16,503 nt of DNA from JAZGBC01 sp036444495 (GCA_036444495.1 JAZGBC010000156.1:1-16503); one strand, 5' to 3'. Numbered from the stretch's first letter, positions 8,385 through 16,005 are shown. The notes: generated from the letters alone by a model not told the origin. Numbers and translations: made by a program.

Positions 8385-9629
8385 CTACCTGAACCGGGCG
8401 AGGTGCTCGGTCACGGCATCCAGGGAAACGGTTTCCTGTTCGCCCGACTCGAGATCGCGAACCGTGGCGGCGTTCTGCGCGAGTTCGTCCTCGCCCAACA
8501 AGACGGCGGCGCGGGCCGAGAGCTTGTTCGCCCGCTTCATGCGCTTACCCACATTACCGCTGAAGCCCAGCTCGACCGAGTAGCCCGCCCGGCGCAGCCG
8601 CTGGGTGAGCATGAGCGCCGGGGCCTCGGCCGCCGCGCCCACCGGGACCACCACGATGGGCCGTGACGCGGGCGGCGTGTCTTCCAGCAGCAGGGCCAAG
8701 CGTTCGATACCGCCGGCCCAGCCCACGCCGGGCGTCGGCGGCCCGCCCAAAAGCTCGATCAGCCCGTCGTAGCGGCCGCCGCCCAGGACGCTGCCCTGGG
8801 CACCCAACTCGGTCGTGGTGAATTCGAAGATGGTGTGGGTGTAGTAGTCGAGGCCGCGGACCAGGTGGGAATTAAGCTCATAGGCGATGCCGAGCGCATC
8901 CAGCTCCTCCTTCACCTTGGCGAAGAAATCGACGCTTTCCTGGCTCAGGCGATCGGCGAGGGCCGGCGCGCCCGCGCAGATACGGCGGTCGCCCTTATCC
9001 TTGGAATCCAGGATGCGCAGCGGGTTGCGCTTCAGGCGCTCCTGGCTGTCGGTCGAAAGCTCGCTCCGGTGATCGCCGAAGTATTCCACCAGCACATCGC
9101 GGTAGGCCTTGCGGCTGGCCGGATCGCCGAGGGTATTGAGCTCGAGCGTGGTTTTGCCCAGCACGCCCAACTCATCGAGTATGTGAACGCCGAGGGCGAC
9201 GATCTCCACATCGCCCAGGGGCTCGGGAACCCCAATGAGCTCCACATTGATCTGGTGGAACTGCCGCCAGCGGCCCTTCTGCGGGCGGTCGTAGCGGAAC
9301 ATGGGGCCGTGGCAGAAAAGCTTGCAGGGGAGCTGCTGGGTCAGGCCCTCGGACAGGAACGCCCGGCACACGGCCGCGGTCGCCTCCGGCCGCAGCGTGA
9401 CCTCCTCCCCGCCGCGGTCGGTGAAGCTGTACATCTCCTTGGAAACCACGTCCGAGGTCTCGCCGAGCGGGCGCCGGAACACATCGGTGAACTCGAAGAT
9501 CGGTGTCGACATTTCGGGATAGCCGTAGCGCGCCGCCAGATCGCGGGTGGTTTCCACCACCCGGCGCTGCCGGCGCATCTCCTCGGGCATACTGTCGCGG
9601 GTTCCGCGAACCGGCTGCAACGCGGCCAA
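8385..9629 (-). CDS. hisS: Histidyl-tRNA synthetase
   Basis: This class II synthetase charges tRNA(His). The 414 aa include the N-terminal PVRGTRD (6-12), the motif 2 region FRYDRPQKGRWRQFHQ (111-126), the histidine-A motif RGLDYYT (258-264), GGGRYDGL (283-290), motif 3 GVGWAGGIERL (301-311) and a C-terminal anticodon-binding domain (about 325-414). The start is TTG at 9629: it is the only start keeping PVRGTRD, and GGAGA (9636-9640) lies 6 nt before it, whereas the first ATG (residue 14) would delete the motif. The RPQKGR loop that contacts the extra G-1 of tRNA(His) is canonical. In the Caulobacter group of alphaproteobacteria HisRS is reported to be divergent here. It lies 19 bp after ispG and 9 bp before hemA. 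Confidence 0.97.
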   Translation of the reverse strand: MAALQPVRGTRDSMPEEMRRQRRVVETTRDLAARYGYPEMSTPIFEFTDVFRRPLGETSDVVSKEMYSFTDRGGEEVTLRPEATAAVCRAFLSEGLTQQLPCKLFCHGPMFRYDRPQKGRWRQFHQINVELIGVPEPLGDVEIVALGVHILDELGVLGKTTLELNTLGDPASRKAYRDVLVEYFGDHRSELSTDSQERLKRNPLRILDSKDKGDRRICAGAPALADRLSQESVDFFAKVKEELDALGIAYELNSHLVRGLDYYTHTIFEFTTTELGAQGSVLGGGRYDGLIELLGGPPTPGVGWAGGIERLALLLEDTPPASRPIVVVPVGAAAEAPALMLTQRLRRAGYSVELGFSGNVGKRMKRANKLSARAAVLLGEDELAQNAATVRDLESGEQETVSLDAVTEHLARFR

Positions 9630-9635
9630 AGGCTG

Positions 9636-9640
9636 TCTCC
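9636..9640 (-). promoter_or_regulatory. Ribosome binding site deciding the TTG start of hisS
   Basis: GGAGA on the minus strand lies 6 nt before the TTG at 9629, inside the 19-bp ispG-hisS gap. No ATG or GTG exists at the required position. Confidence 0.65.
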
Positions 9641-9648
9641 GAAACTGG

Positions 9649-10821
9649 CTAAGAGGCGGCAGCGGCGGGCTGCACGTCGGCCGGCGACTCCTCGGCCTCG
9701 GCCTTGGCGGCTTCGATCTCGGCGGCCTTCTGCTCCACCAAACGGACCAGGTGATCGACGATGTCCTGGTCCTTGAGCCGGTGCGCGGGCAGGCCGCCCA
9801 GGTAAATCTGATGGGTGCCGTTGCCGCCGCCGGTGAGCCCGATGTCCGTTTCGCGCGCCTCGCCGGGGCCGTTGACCACGCAGCCGATCACCGAAAGCGT
9901 CATGGGCGTGGTGATGTGCGCCAAGCTTCGCTCCAGGACCTCCACGGTCTCGATCACCTCGAACTGCTGGCGCGCGCAGGACGGACAGGAGATCACGTTG
10001 ACGCCCCGGTGGCGCAGGCCGAGCGCCTTGAGCAGGTCGAAGCCGACCTTGACCTCCTCCACCGGATCGGCCGAAAGCGAAACCCGCAGGGTGTCGCCGA
10101 TGCCGGCCCAGAGCAGCGAGCCCAGTCCGACCGATGACTTGATGGTGCCGCTGCGCAGGCCGCCTGCCTCGGTCACGCCGATGTGCAGCGGGTAATCGCA
10201 GGCCTCGGCCAGGCCTTGGTAAGCCGCCACCGCGAGGAACACGTCCGAGGCCTTGCAGGAGATCTTGAACTCGAAGAAGTCCTCGTCCTCCAGGATGCGG
10301 GCGTGGTTGAGCGCGCTTTCCACCATGGCCTCGGGGCAAGGCTCGCCGTACTTCTCGAGCAGGTCGCGCTCCAGAGAGCCGGCGTTGACACCGATCCGCA
10401 TGGAGCAGCCGTTGTCCTTGGCGGCCTGGACCACGGCACGCACGCGCTCGCGCGCGCCGATATTGCCCGGGTTGATGCGCAGGCAGGCGGCGCCCGCCTC
10501 GGCGGCCTCGATGGCGCGCTGATAGTGGAAATGGATGTCGGCCACGATGGGCACCGTGACCTCGCGCACGATCTCCTTGAGCGCCTTCGTGGAGTCCTCG
10601 TCGGGGCAGGACACGCGCACGATATCGGCCCCGGCCAGCTCCAGGGCGCGAACCTGCCCGATCGTGGCCTTGGCGTCCGTGGTCAGGGTATTGGTCATCG
10701 ACTGGACGCTGATCGGCGCGTCCCCGCCGACGGCCACCCCGCCCACCTGGATCTGCCTGCTCTTGCGGCGATAGATGTCGCGGTAGGGCCGGACGCTCAT
10801 CGATTGGACTTTCATATTCAT
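9649..10821 (-). CDS. ispG: 4-hydroxy-3-methylbut-2-enyl diphosphate synthase (flavodoxin/ferredoxin type) IspG
   Basis: IspG (GcpE) converts methylerythritol cyclodiphosphate to HMBPP, the penultimate step of the MEP isoprenoid pathway, using a [4Fe-4S] cluster. From the ATG at 10821 it is 390 aa. A TIM-barrel region starts with RRKSRQIQVGGVAVGGDAPISVQSMTNT. The C-terminal cluster domain carries C279 and C282 (SCPSCARQ) and C314 (GCVVNGPGE), with E321 as the expected fourth ligand. The last ~25 residues are an Ala/Glu-rich tail. Alternative starts are ATG 10815 and ATG 10800 (MSVRPYRDIYRRK, also family-like); a TTG at 10893 is open but has no ribosome binding site. It follows the RodZ-like gene by about 93 bp and precedes hisS by 19 bp, an order I associate with alphaproteobacteria. 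Confidence 0.96.
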   Translation of the reverse strand: MNMKVQSMSVRPYRDIYRRKSRQIQVGGVAVGGDAPISVQSMTNTLTTDAKATIGQVRALELAGADIVRVSCPDEDSTKALKEIVREVTVPIVADIHFHYQRAIEAAEAGAACLRINPGNIGARERVRAVVQAAKDNGCSMRIGVNAGSLERDLLEKYGEPCPEAMVESALNHARILEDEDFFEFKISCKASDVFLAVAAYQGLAEACDYPLHIGVTEAGGLRSGTIKSSVGLGSLLWAGIGDTLRVSLSADPVEEVKVGFDLLKALGLRHRGVNVISCPSCARQQFEVIETVEVLERSLAHITTPMTLSVIGCVVNGPGEARETDIGLTGGGNGTHQIYLGGLPAHRLKDQDIVDHLVRLVEQKAAEIEAAKAEAEESPADVQPAAAAS

Positions 10822-10914
10822 AGCCGCGCGCCACGCGGAATCGGGGCCCGCGGCGGCCGGCCCGAAGATGCGCCGTCCAGGCCGAAACTTCAAGGCCGGG
10901 CTGGGTTTTCTGAT

Positions 10915-12366
10915 CTAGCGGGAAGCGGCGGTGCCCTGGAGCAGCCGGCTGGGATCCAACGCAATCTGCCGGCGCACCGACCCGACAGGGCCGATCGCCG
11001 GGACCCGGTTTCCATCGACCTCGATGTCGATACCGCCGGCATTCCCGGTCAGCAGGGTCAGCCCATCCTGGTTCGGCACCCGGTAGCTATCGCCCACGCG
11101 CAGCACCCGGGTCAGCAGCAGCGCCTCGTCCCTGTCGCGCACCTGGACCCAGCTATCCTGGGTCGCGCGCAGGACGATGCGCGAATCCTCATTGTTCTCG
11201 CCATAGACGCGCGGCGTCCGGGCTTGGGGGACGGCCGCTATCTGCGGGATGACCGGCGGGGAGGGAATGACCAGCGTCCGTTGGGCGACCGGCGCCGGCG
11301 TCAGGGGGCTCGACGGCCTCTCCGGCGCGGACTGGACGCGCGCGGCCAGCTCCTCCGGCCTCTCGCGCGAAGCGGGGATGGTGCTGACACTGCGCGGGAC
11401 CTTGGTGATATCGGCCAGCGTAGGCGCCTCGGCAGGCGGCTTGGCCGGCATGAGAGAGATCGGCGCCGGCGGCTTGGCGGCCTCCGGTGCGGCGGCCGGC
11501 GTTTCGGCCAACTGGGGGGGCTCCGGCGCCGGCGCCGGAGCGCTCGGCTCCTCCACAAGCGGAACCGGCGTGCCCACGACATCCTCGGGCTCGGCCGGGG
11601 TTTCGGCGATCTCCGGCAGTTCGACCGGGGTTTCGTCGGGCTGCACCGGCGCCTGCGGCGTCTCGGCGGACTGCACCGGCGTCTCGGCAGGCTCTGCCGC
11701 AACCGCCGGCTCGGGAGCGCTGTCCTCCTCGGGCGGCGCGGCCGTGCTCGCGGCGCTGCGCGGAATCTCGGTGATCTGCACCTGCGCGGGCGCCGCCGGC
11801 TCGGCCGGAGCATCCGGGGTATGGGCCACGGCGGTGTCGCCCTCGACCGGGGTATCCTGTTCGCCCCGCACCAAGGCTTCGAGCCTCTCTGGCAGCGGCG
11901 GGATGAGATCGGCCACGCTCTTGCCCTGATTGGACAGGTAGAACCAGCCGCCGTAGGCCACGCCCAGCAGGAGCACGGAAATCAGAACGATCGCGCCGCC
12001 GGGAATCCGGCCTTCGGTTACGGGCTCGGGGAAGATGAGCTCGGTCTTGCGTTCGCTTCCTTGGACTTCTTCCTTGAATATCTCGATAATATCGTCGCCG
12101 TGGATTCCTAGATGTTCCGCATAGGTGCGCAGGAACCCGATCGCATAGGCCGTCCCGGGCAAGCGATTGAAATCGCCCGCCTCGATGGCTTCCAGGTAGA
12201 CATAGCGGATGCGCAGCACCTGGGCCACGGTGCGCAGGTCCTGACCGAGTTCCTTACGGGCATTGCGCAGGATGACGGCCACGCTTTCGCGTCGGACGTC
12301 TTCCGGAGGCCTATTCTGGAAGCTGAGCTTGGGCTCCTGGTGTTCTTTGTCGTGGAATGCCGCCAA
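10915..12366 (-). CDS. RodZ-like HTH / single-pass membrane protein with DUF4115 domain
   Basis: Taken from the TTG at 12366, the protein is 483 aa. It has a cytoplasmic RodZ-type helix-turn-helix (about 28-87, ILRNARKELGQDLRTVAQVLRIRYVYLEAIEAGDF), one membrane segment (about 123-144, AIVLISVLLLGVAYGGWFYL), a very long Pro/Ala/Glu-rich linker (about 170-395) with repeated ETP tracts, and a C-terminal beta-rich DUF4115 domain (about 395-479). RodZ links MreB to the inner membrane in rod-shaped bacteria, and this homologue probably has a related cell-shape role. The linker may span the periplasm. The start is uncertain: no ATG precedes the HTH domain, and the frame is also open to GTG 12429 and GTG 12444, but residues before TTG 12366 look unlike the family. 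The gene lies immediately upstream of ispG. Confidence 0.85.
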   Translation of the reverse strand: MAAFHDKEHQEPKLSFQNRPPEDVRRESVAVILRNARKELGQDLRTVAQVLRIRYVYLEAIEAGDFNRLPGTAYAIGFLRTYAEHLGIHGDDIIEIFKEEVQGSERKTELIFPEPVTEGRIPGGAIVLISVLLLGVAYGGWFYLSNQGKSVADLIPPLPERLEALVRGEQDTPVEGDTAVAHTPDAPAEPAAPAQVQITEIPRSAASTAAPPEEDSAPEPAVAAEPAETPVQSAETPQAPVQPDETPVELPEIAETPAEPEDVVGTPVPLVEEPSAPAPAPEPPQLAETPAAAPEAAKPPAPISLMPAKPPAEAPTLADITKVPRSVSTIPASRERPEELAARVQSAPERPSSPLTPAPVAQRTLVIPSPPVIPQIAAVPQARTPRVYGENNEDSRIVLRATQDSWVQVRDRDEALLLTRVLRVGDSYRVPNQDGLTLLTGNAGGIDIEVDGNRVPAIGPVGSVRRQIALDPSRLLQGTAASR

Positions 12367-12703
12367 GGGTCTTACCGTGTCCAGTTGCTTTCGTGGTTGA
12401 ACGCCGTGGCAGCCGCCCGCCCGAAACACAGAATTGCGGGCCACAGCCCCGGCTTTAACACTCGCCTAGTTGGGCACCCGCCCGGCGAACCTCAACCAAC
12501 CCCCCTGGCGGCGGCCATGAGCCGACGCCTACCAGAGTTTTTACCAAACTCGTTATTACTACTCTTTTAACAGATGCCCAATCTTCCCAGCAAATCACAA
12601 ACGGCAGATTCCGGCTTCTTTGGGCCGTCCATCCCCTCCGGGCGCCTGGAAGGGGCGCCGGCCGGGCCCCTGCCGGGCCGGTCGGGGCGCGAAAAGGCCC
12701 GCT
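12367..12703. other. Gap between lysC and the RodZ-like gene: no gene recognised, hairpins and possible promoter
   Basis: No coding sequence was recognised in these 337 bp; part may code for an N-terminal extension of the RodZ-like protein. The lysC-proximal half (12640-12690) is extremely GC-rich and hairpin-forming: GGCGCC at 12641-12646 and 12654-12659, then CCGGCC 12658-12663 with GGCCGG 12676-12681. No T-tract follows on the minus strand, so factor-independent termination of lysC is not clear. The other half has an AT-rich patch (12535-12575) with an inverted repeat GAGTTT/AAACTC (12535-12540 / 12546-12551). Confidence 0.4.
12553..12581 (-). promoter_or_regulatory. Weak candidate promoter for the RodZ-ispG-hisS-hemA-prfA-prmC series
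   Basis: On the minus strand TTGGGC (12581-12576) and TAATAA (12558-12553) are separated by 17 nt in the only AT-rich patch upstream of the RodZ-like gene. Each hexamer matches the sigma70 consensus at about three positions, so the location rather than the sequence is the main support. Confidence 0.25.
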
Positions 12704-13924
12704 TTAGGCCGCGTCCAGGCCGTAAGCCGTGTGCAGGCTGCGCACGGCCAGCTCGGTGTACTCCTCGGCGACGAGCACGCTCACCTTGATTTCGGAGGTA
12801 GAGATTACCTGAATGTTAATGCCCTTTTCCGCAAGGGTCTTGAACATGCTCTGGGCAACGCCCGCGTGGGAGCGCATGCCCACGCCGATGACCGAGACCT
12901 TGACCACGTTGGGGTCGGAGATCAGGTCGCCGTAGCCCAGGGTCCCGCGCAACTCCTCCAGGACCTTGACCGCGCGATCCAGGTCGGCCTCGGTAACGGT
13001 GAAGGTGAGCCCCGTGCTTTCGCTGCCCACCGAGACGTTCTGGACGATCATGTCCACGTTGATCGCCGCCTCCGCAAGGGGACCGAAGATGCTCGCCGCC
13101 GCGCCCGGGCGGTCGGGCACGTCGGTGAGCGTGATCTTGGCTTCGTCCCGGCTGTAGGTGATGCCACTGACGACTGCTTGTTCCACGATTTCTTCCTCGT
13201 CCACGATTAGGGTGCCGGGGCCCTCCTCGAAGCTGGAGAGCACCCGCACACGCACGCGATGTTTCATGGCCAATTCGACCGAGCGGGTCTGCAGGACCTT
13301 AGCGCCCTGCGAGGCCATTTCCAGCATCTCCTCGTAGGTGACCCGGTCGAGCTTGCGGGCCCGGGAGACGACGCGCGGATCGGAGGTATAGACCCCGTCC
13401 ACGTCGGTATAGATGTCGCAGCGCTCGGCGCCCAGGGCGGCGGCCAGCGCCACCGCCGAGGTGTCCGAGCCGCTGCGCCCCAGCGTCGTAATCCGGCCCT
13501 GGGCGTCGATCCCCTGGAACCCGGCCACCACCGCGACCTGGCCCTCGCCGAAACGGCGCTCGATTTCGCTGACGTCGATCTCTTCGATCCGGGCGTTGCC
13601 GTGGGTCTCGTCCGTGCGGATCGGTATCTGCCAGCCGAGCCAGGAACGGGCCGGTACATCCAGTTCCTGCAGCGCGATGGCCAGAAGGCCCGCGCTGACC
13701 TGCTCGCCGGAGGAGACCACCACGTCGTACTCGCGCAGGTCGTAGAGACCGGCCGCCTGATCGGCGTTATCGGCAAGCTCGTTGGTCACCCCGGCCATGG
13801 CCGAGATCACCACGGCCACCTCGTGGCCCCGATCGGCCTCGGCCTTGATCCGCTGCGCCACCCCGCGGATATGCTCCATGTCGGCCACCGAGGTGCCGCC
13901 GAATTTCATGACGATTCGGGCCAT
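12704..13924 (-). CDS. lysC: Aspartate kinase
   Basis: Aspartokinase phosphorylates L-aspartate, opening the pathway to lysine, threonine, methionine and diaminopimelate. From the ATG at 13924 it is 406 aa, the normal size for a monofunctional enzyme. The kinase domain shows KFGGTS (7-12), SSGEQVSAGLLA (71-82), GRSGSDTSAVALAAAL (149-164) and TDVDGVYTSDPR (173-184). Two C-terminal ACT domains follow (about 265-340 and 341-406), including DVPDRPGAAASIFGPLA and GMRSHAGVAQSMFKTLAEKGINIQVIS. Such ACT pairs bind lysine and/or threonine for feedback control. The open frame extends to 14134, but the upstream 70 residues are low-complexity and antisense to ubiG, so MARIVMKFGGTS is the start. It diverges from ubiG. 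The ptsP gene often found next to lysC in alphaproteobacteria is absent here. Confidence 0.97.
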   Translation of the reverse strand: MARIVMKFGGTSVADMEHIRGVAQRIKAEADRGHEVAVVISAMAGVTNELADNADQAAGLYDLREYDVVVSSGEQVSAGLLAIALQELDVPARSWLGWQIPIRTDETHGNARIEEIDVSEIERRFGEGQVAVVAGFQGIDAQGRITTLGRSGSDTSAVALAAALGAERCDIYTDVDGVYTSDPRVVSRARKLDRVTYEEMLEMASQGAKVLQTRSVELAMKHRVRVRVLSSFEEGPGTLIVDEEEIVEQAVVSGITYSRDEAKITLTDVPDRPGAAASIFGPLAEAAINVDMIVQNVSVGSESTGLTFTVTEADLDRAVKVLEELRGTLGYGDLISDPNVVKVSVIGVGMRSHAGVAQSMFKTLAEKGINIQVISTSEIKVSVLVAEEYTELAVRSLHTAYGLDAA

Positions 13925-14000
13925 GGAAGTCTCGATTCTCTCGGATGATTCGGTCTTGGTTTCGGATGACGGGGCTGGCCCGGGCGGTGGCGGGCGGCTA

Positions 14001-14030
14001 TGCATACTCTCTACCGGGGGGCGGAGGCAA
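14001..14030 (-). promoter_or_regulatory. Candidate lysC promoter
   Basis: On the minus strand TTGCCT (14030-14025) is separated by 18 nt from TATGCA (14006-14001), part of a palindromic TATGCATA (13999-14006). The transcript would start about 70 nt before the lysC ATG. The match is partial. Confidence 0.3.
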
Positions 14031-14048
14031 GCGCGCCCCGTCCCGGTA
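14012..14048 (+). other. Hairpin just upstream of ubiG
   Basis: TACCGGG (14012-14018) pairs with CCCGGTA (14042-14048), and the adjoining GGGCG (14019-14023) can pair with CGCCC (14034-14038), leaving a 3-nt bulge: a 12-bp GC-rich stem. It ends 7 nt before the GGGGA ribosome binding site of ubiG and overlaps the candidate lysC promoter. It could shape translation of ubiG or bind a regulator. No T-tract is present on the plus strand beyond a short A-run, so it is not a terminator for that strand. Confidence 0.4.
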
Positions 14049-14067
14049 AAAATGCGGGGAACCCGGC

Positions 14068-14844
14068 ATGGCCAAGGCCCAGAGCAGCGAGTCTTCCACG
14101 GTCGCGACGGGGGCGGCACCCAGCGTCGACCCAAAGGAGGTCGCCAAGCTTTCCGCGCTCATGGAGGACTGGTGGAACCCCGCCGGCCGCTTCCAGCCCC
14201 TGCACCGGCTCAACCCGGTGCGGCTCGGCTTCATCCGCGACCGGGCGGCGGCACGCTTTGGCCGCGATGCGACGGCCGAGCGGCCGCTGGAGGGCCTATC
14301 TGTTCTCGATATCGGCTGCGGCGGCGGGCTGCTCGGCGAGCCGCTTGCGCGCCTGGGCGCCCAGGTGACCGGAATCGACGCCTCCGAGGTGAACGTGGGC
14401 GTGGCCGCCCTGCACGCCAAGGACGGCGGCCTGACGATCGACTACCGGCACACCAGCGCCGAGGAGCTGGCCGAGGCCGGGGCGAGCTACGACCTGGTGC
14501 TCAACATGGAGGTGGTGGAGCACGTGGCCGACGTGGCGGCCTTCCTCGAGGCCGCGGCGGCACTGGTCGCGCCGGGCGGGGCCATGGCGCTCTCCACCCT
14601 CAACCGCACGCCCAAGGCCTTCCTGCTCGGTATCGTCGGGGCCGAGTATCTGCTGCGCTGGCTGCCCCGCGGCACGCACGACTGGCGCAAGTTCCTGCGG
14701 CCCTCCGAGGTGGCCGGGCTGCTGCGCCCCCGGGGGCTGGACGTCGCCGAGATCACCGGGGTGAGCTACAACCCGCTCGCCGCCGCCTGGCGCCTGTCGG
14801 ACGACGTGGAGGTCAACTACATGCTCTTCGCGGTCAGGGATTAG
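14068..14844 (+). CDS. ubiG: Ubiquinone biosynthesis O-methyltransferase UbiG
   Basis: UbiG performs the two O-methylations of ubiquinone synthesis using SAM, at the inner face of the membrane. The 258 aa contain the N-terminal family segment KLSALMEDWWNPAGRFQPLHRLNPVRLGFI (27-56), SAM motif I VLDIGCGGGLLGEPLA (79-94), the acidic residue D104 (TGIDAS), LNMEVVEHVADV (145-156) and the UbiG signature STLNRTPKAFLLGIVGAEYLLRWLPRGTHDW (176-206). The ATG at 14068 has GGGGA 7 nt upstream. It diverges from lysC, 143 bp apart, and ends 24 bp before the convergent DUF1178 gene. A ubiG-lysC pairing is common in alphaproteobacteria. Confidence 0.97.
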   Translation: MAKAQSSESSTVATGAAPSVDPKEVAKLSALMEDWWNPAGRFQPLHRLNPVRLGFIRDRAAARFGRDATAERPLEGLSVLDIGCGGGLLGEPLARLGAQVTGIDASEVNVGVAALHAKDGGLTIDYRHTSAEELAEAGASYDLVLNMEVVEHVADVAAFLEAAAALVAPGGAMALSTLNRTPKAFLLGIVGAEYLLRWLPRGTHDWRKFLRPSEVAGLLRPRGLDVAEITGVSYNPLAAAWRLSDDVEVNYMLFAVRD

Positions 14845-14868
14845 GGATCGGGCCGAGGGACCGGCGGT

Positions 14869-15303
14869 TCAGGAATCCTGCCGGGGCGCCCAGGGGATGC
14901 GGCCGAAGGAGACGCCCTCTTCGCTCAGCGCCTCGGCCTCCTCGTCGGAGGTCTCGCCGTAGATGTTGCGCGAATCGGTCTCGCCGTAGTGGATCTTGCG
15001 CGCCTCCTCGGCGAACCCGGGCCCCACGTAGTCGCAGTTCTCCTCGACCTTCTGGCGCAAGTCGCGCAGCGCCTTCATGGCCTCGGCGGCCTGCGCGCTT
15101 TCGCTCTCGGCCGGGTCGCTCGCCTCGCCGCCCGTCCCGCCCTTGGCCAAGCGCGGCGCCATGGGGGCCTTCTCGACCTTCTTGGAGCCGCAGAGCGGAC
15201 AGGCCACCCCGCCCGCCCCGACTTGCGCGTCGTAGGCCGCGCTGTCGCGGAACCAGGCCTCGAAGCCGTGCCCCTTACGGCATTTCAGGTCGTAGACGAT
15301 CAT
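14869..15303 (-). CDS. DUF1178 family zinc-ribbon protein
   Basis: The protein is 144 aa. The N-terminal half has MIVYDLKCRKGHGFEAWFRDSAAYDAQ with C8 and then CPLCGS (C35, C38), a probable zinc ribbon like the FmdB/regulatory-protein type. The middle is an Ala/Glu-rich stretch, followed by the conserved NCDYVGPGFAEEARKIHYGETDSRNIYGE motif (about 89-117), which is the family hallmark. Function is unknown. DUF1178 genes are frequent in alphaproteobacteria close to ubiG, lysC, glutaredoxin and nitrilase-like genes. The ATG at 15303 has GGTGA 7 nt upstream. It converges on ubiG and diverges from the methyltransferase, with 66 bp between their starts. Confidence 0.9.
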   Translation of the reverse strand: MIVYDLKCRKGHGFEAWFRDSAAYDAQVGAGGVACPLCGSKKVEKAPMAPRLAKGGTGGEASDPAESESAQAAEAMKALRDLRQKVEENCDYVGPGFAEEARKIHYGETDSRNIYGETSDEEAEALSEEGVSFGRIPWAPRQDS

Positions 15304-15359
15304 TCGCAGTTCACCGAAACGTCAGCTATTCCCGCTAACCCTATGACAAATCGCCGTCC

Positions 15360-15364
15360 AGGAG
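15360..15364 (+). promoter_or_regulatory. Ribosome binding site deciding the start of the methyltransferase
   Basis: AGGAG lies 5 nt before the ATG at 15370. The later in-frame ATG at 15427 and the earlier one at 15343 lack a comparable site at a good distance. Confidence 0.65.
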
Positions 15365-15369
15365 TAAAG

Positions 15370-16005
15370 ATGGCCTTTGCAGGCGCTTCGGGCAAGAGGG
15401 GTCTTACGGACCGGGAAATAGACGGGATGAGCCAGACGGAACCAGGAAAAGCGGCCCCCTCGGGCCATCCGCACCCCGGGCCCACCGAGCCCTCGCCCTG
15501 GGTGCGGCGCTTCGCCGGACGGGTGGCACCGGGCGGGGCGGTGCTGGAGATCGCCTGCGGCCTGGGGCGCCACAGCCGCCTGTTCCTGGAGCGCGGCCAT
15601 CCCGTGACCGCCGTGGACCGCGACATCTCGGGCGTCAAGGACCTGATGGAGCATGCGCGCTTCGAGGCCCTGGAGGCGGACCTGGAGGACGGCCGGCCCT
15701 TCCCGCTCGCGGGGCGGCGGTTCGCCGGCGTGATCGTGACCAACTACCTCTACCAGCCGCTGTTCCCCGCGCTGGTTGACGCCGTGGCGCCGGGTGGCGT
15801 GCTGATCTACGAGACCTTCGCCCGCGGCAACGAGCGCTTCGGCAAGCCCCGCAACCCCGATCACCTGGCAAAGCCGGGCGAGCTGTTGGACGCCGTGCGC
15901 GGCAAACTGCTCGTCATCGCCTACGAGGACGTGATCGACGAGACCCCGCGCCCCGCCGCCCGCCAGCGCATCTGCGCGGTGAATGAAGGGCCGGAGCTGG
16001 ACTAG
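15370..16005 (+). CDS. Class I SAM-dependent methyltransferase, substrate unknown
   Basis: The protein is 211 aa. After a low-complexity N-terminus (1-42), PSPWVRRFAGRVAPGGAVLEIACGLGRHSRLFLERGH (41-77) carries SAM-binding motif I (VLEIACGLGRHSR, 58-70). D83 in AVDRD is the usual ribose-binding acid. NYLYQPLFPALVDAVAPGGVLIYETFARGNERFGKPRNPDHL (125-166) resembles small TehB/Methyltransf_11-type enzymes. These act on many small molecules, so the substrate cannot be named. The open frame extends upstream to 14989, antisense to DUF1178, but the AGGAG before 15370 fixes the start; 15427 is a shorter alternative. Similar methyltransferases occur next to DUF1178 in alphaproteobacteria, but a functional link is unproven. 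Confidence 0.88.
   Translation: MAFAGASGKRGLTDREIDGMSQTEPGKAAPSGHPHPGPTEPSPWVRRFAGRVAPGGAVLEIACGLGRHSRLFLERGHPVTAVDRDISGVKDLMEHARFEALEADLEDGRPFPLAGRRFAGVIVTNYLYQPLFPALVDAVAPGGVLIYETFARGNERFGKPRNPDHLAKPGELLDAVRGKLLVIAYEDVIDETPRPAARQRICAVNEGPELD

Noticed and set aside
6006..8666. 886-codon plus-strand frame antisense to prfA, hemA and part of hisS
   Set aside because: Spans three well-supported genes on the other strand and has repetitive composition typical of antisense frames in GC-rich DNA.
9341..10834. 497-codon minus-strand frame in a different register through ispG and hisS
   Set aside because: Product is Arg/Gly/Pro-rich noise; the ispG and hisS registers contain all family motifs.
10183..12111. 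642-codon plus-strand frame antisense to ispG and the RodZ-like gene
   Set aside because: Arg/Gly-rich low complexity; the opposite strand carries clear IspG cluster cysteines and RodZ domains.
12641..12690. Intrinsic terminator downstream of lysC
   Set aside because: Several GC-rich stems are possible but none is followed by a T-tract on the minus strand.
13925..14134. 70-residue N-terminal extension of lysC
   Set aside because: Low-complexity sequence antisense to ubiG; the kinase family begins at MARIVMKFGGTS, and the total length then matches the family.
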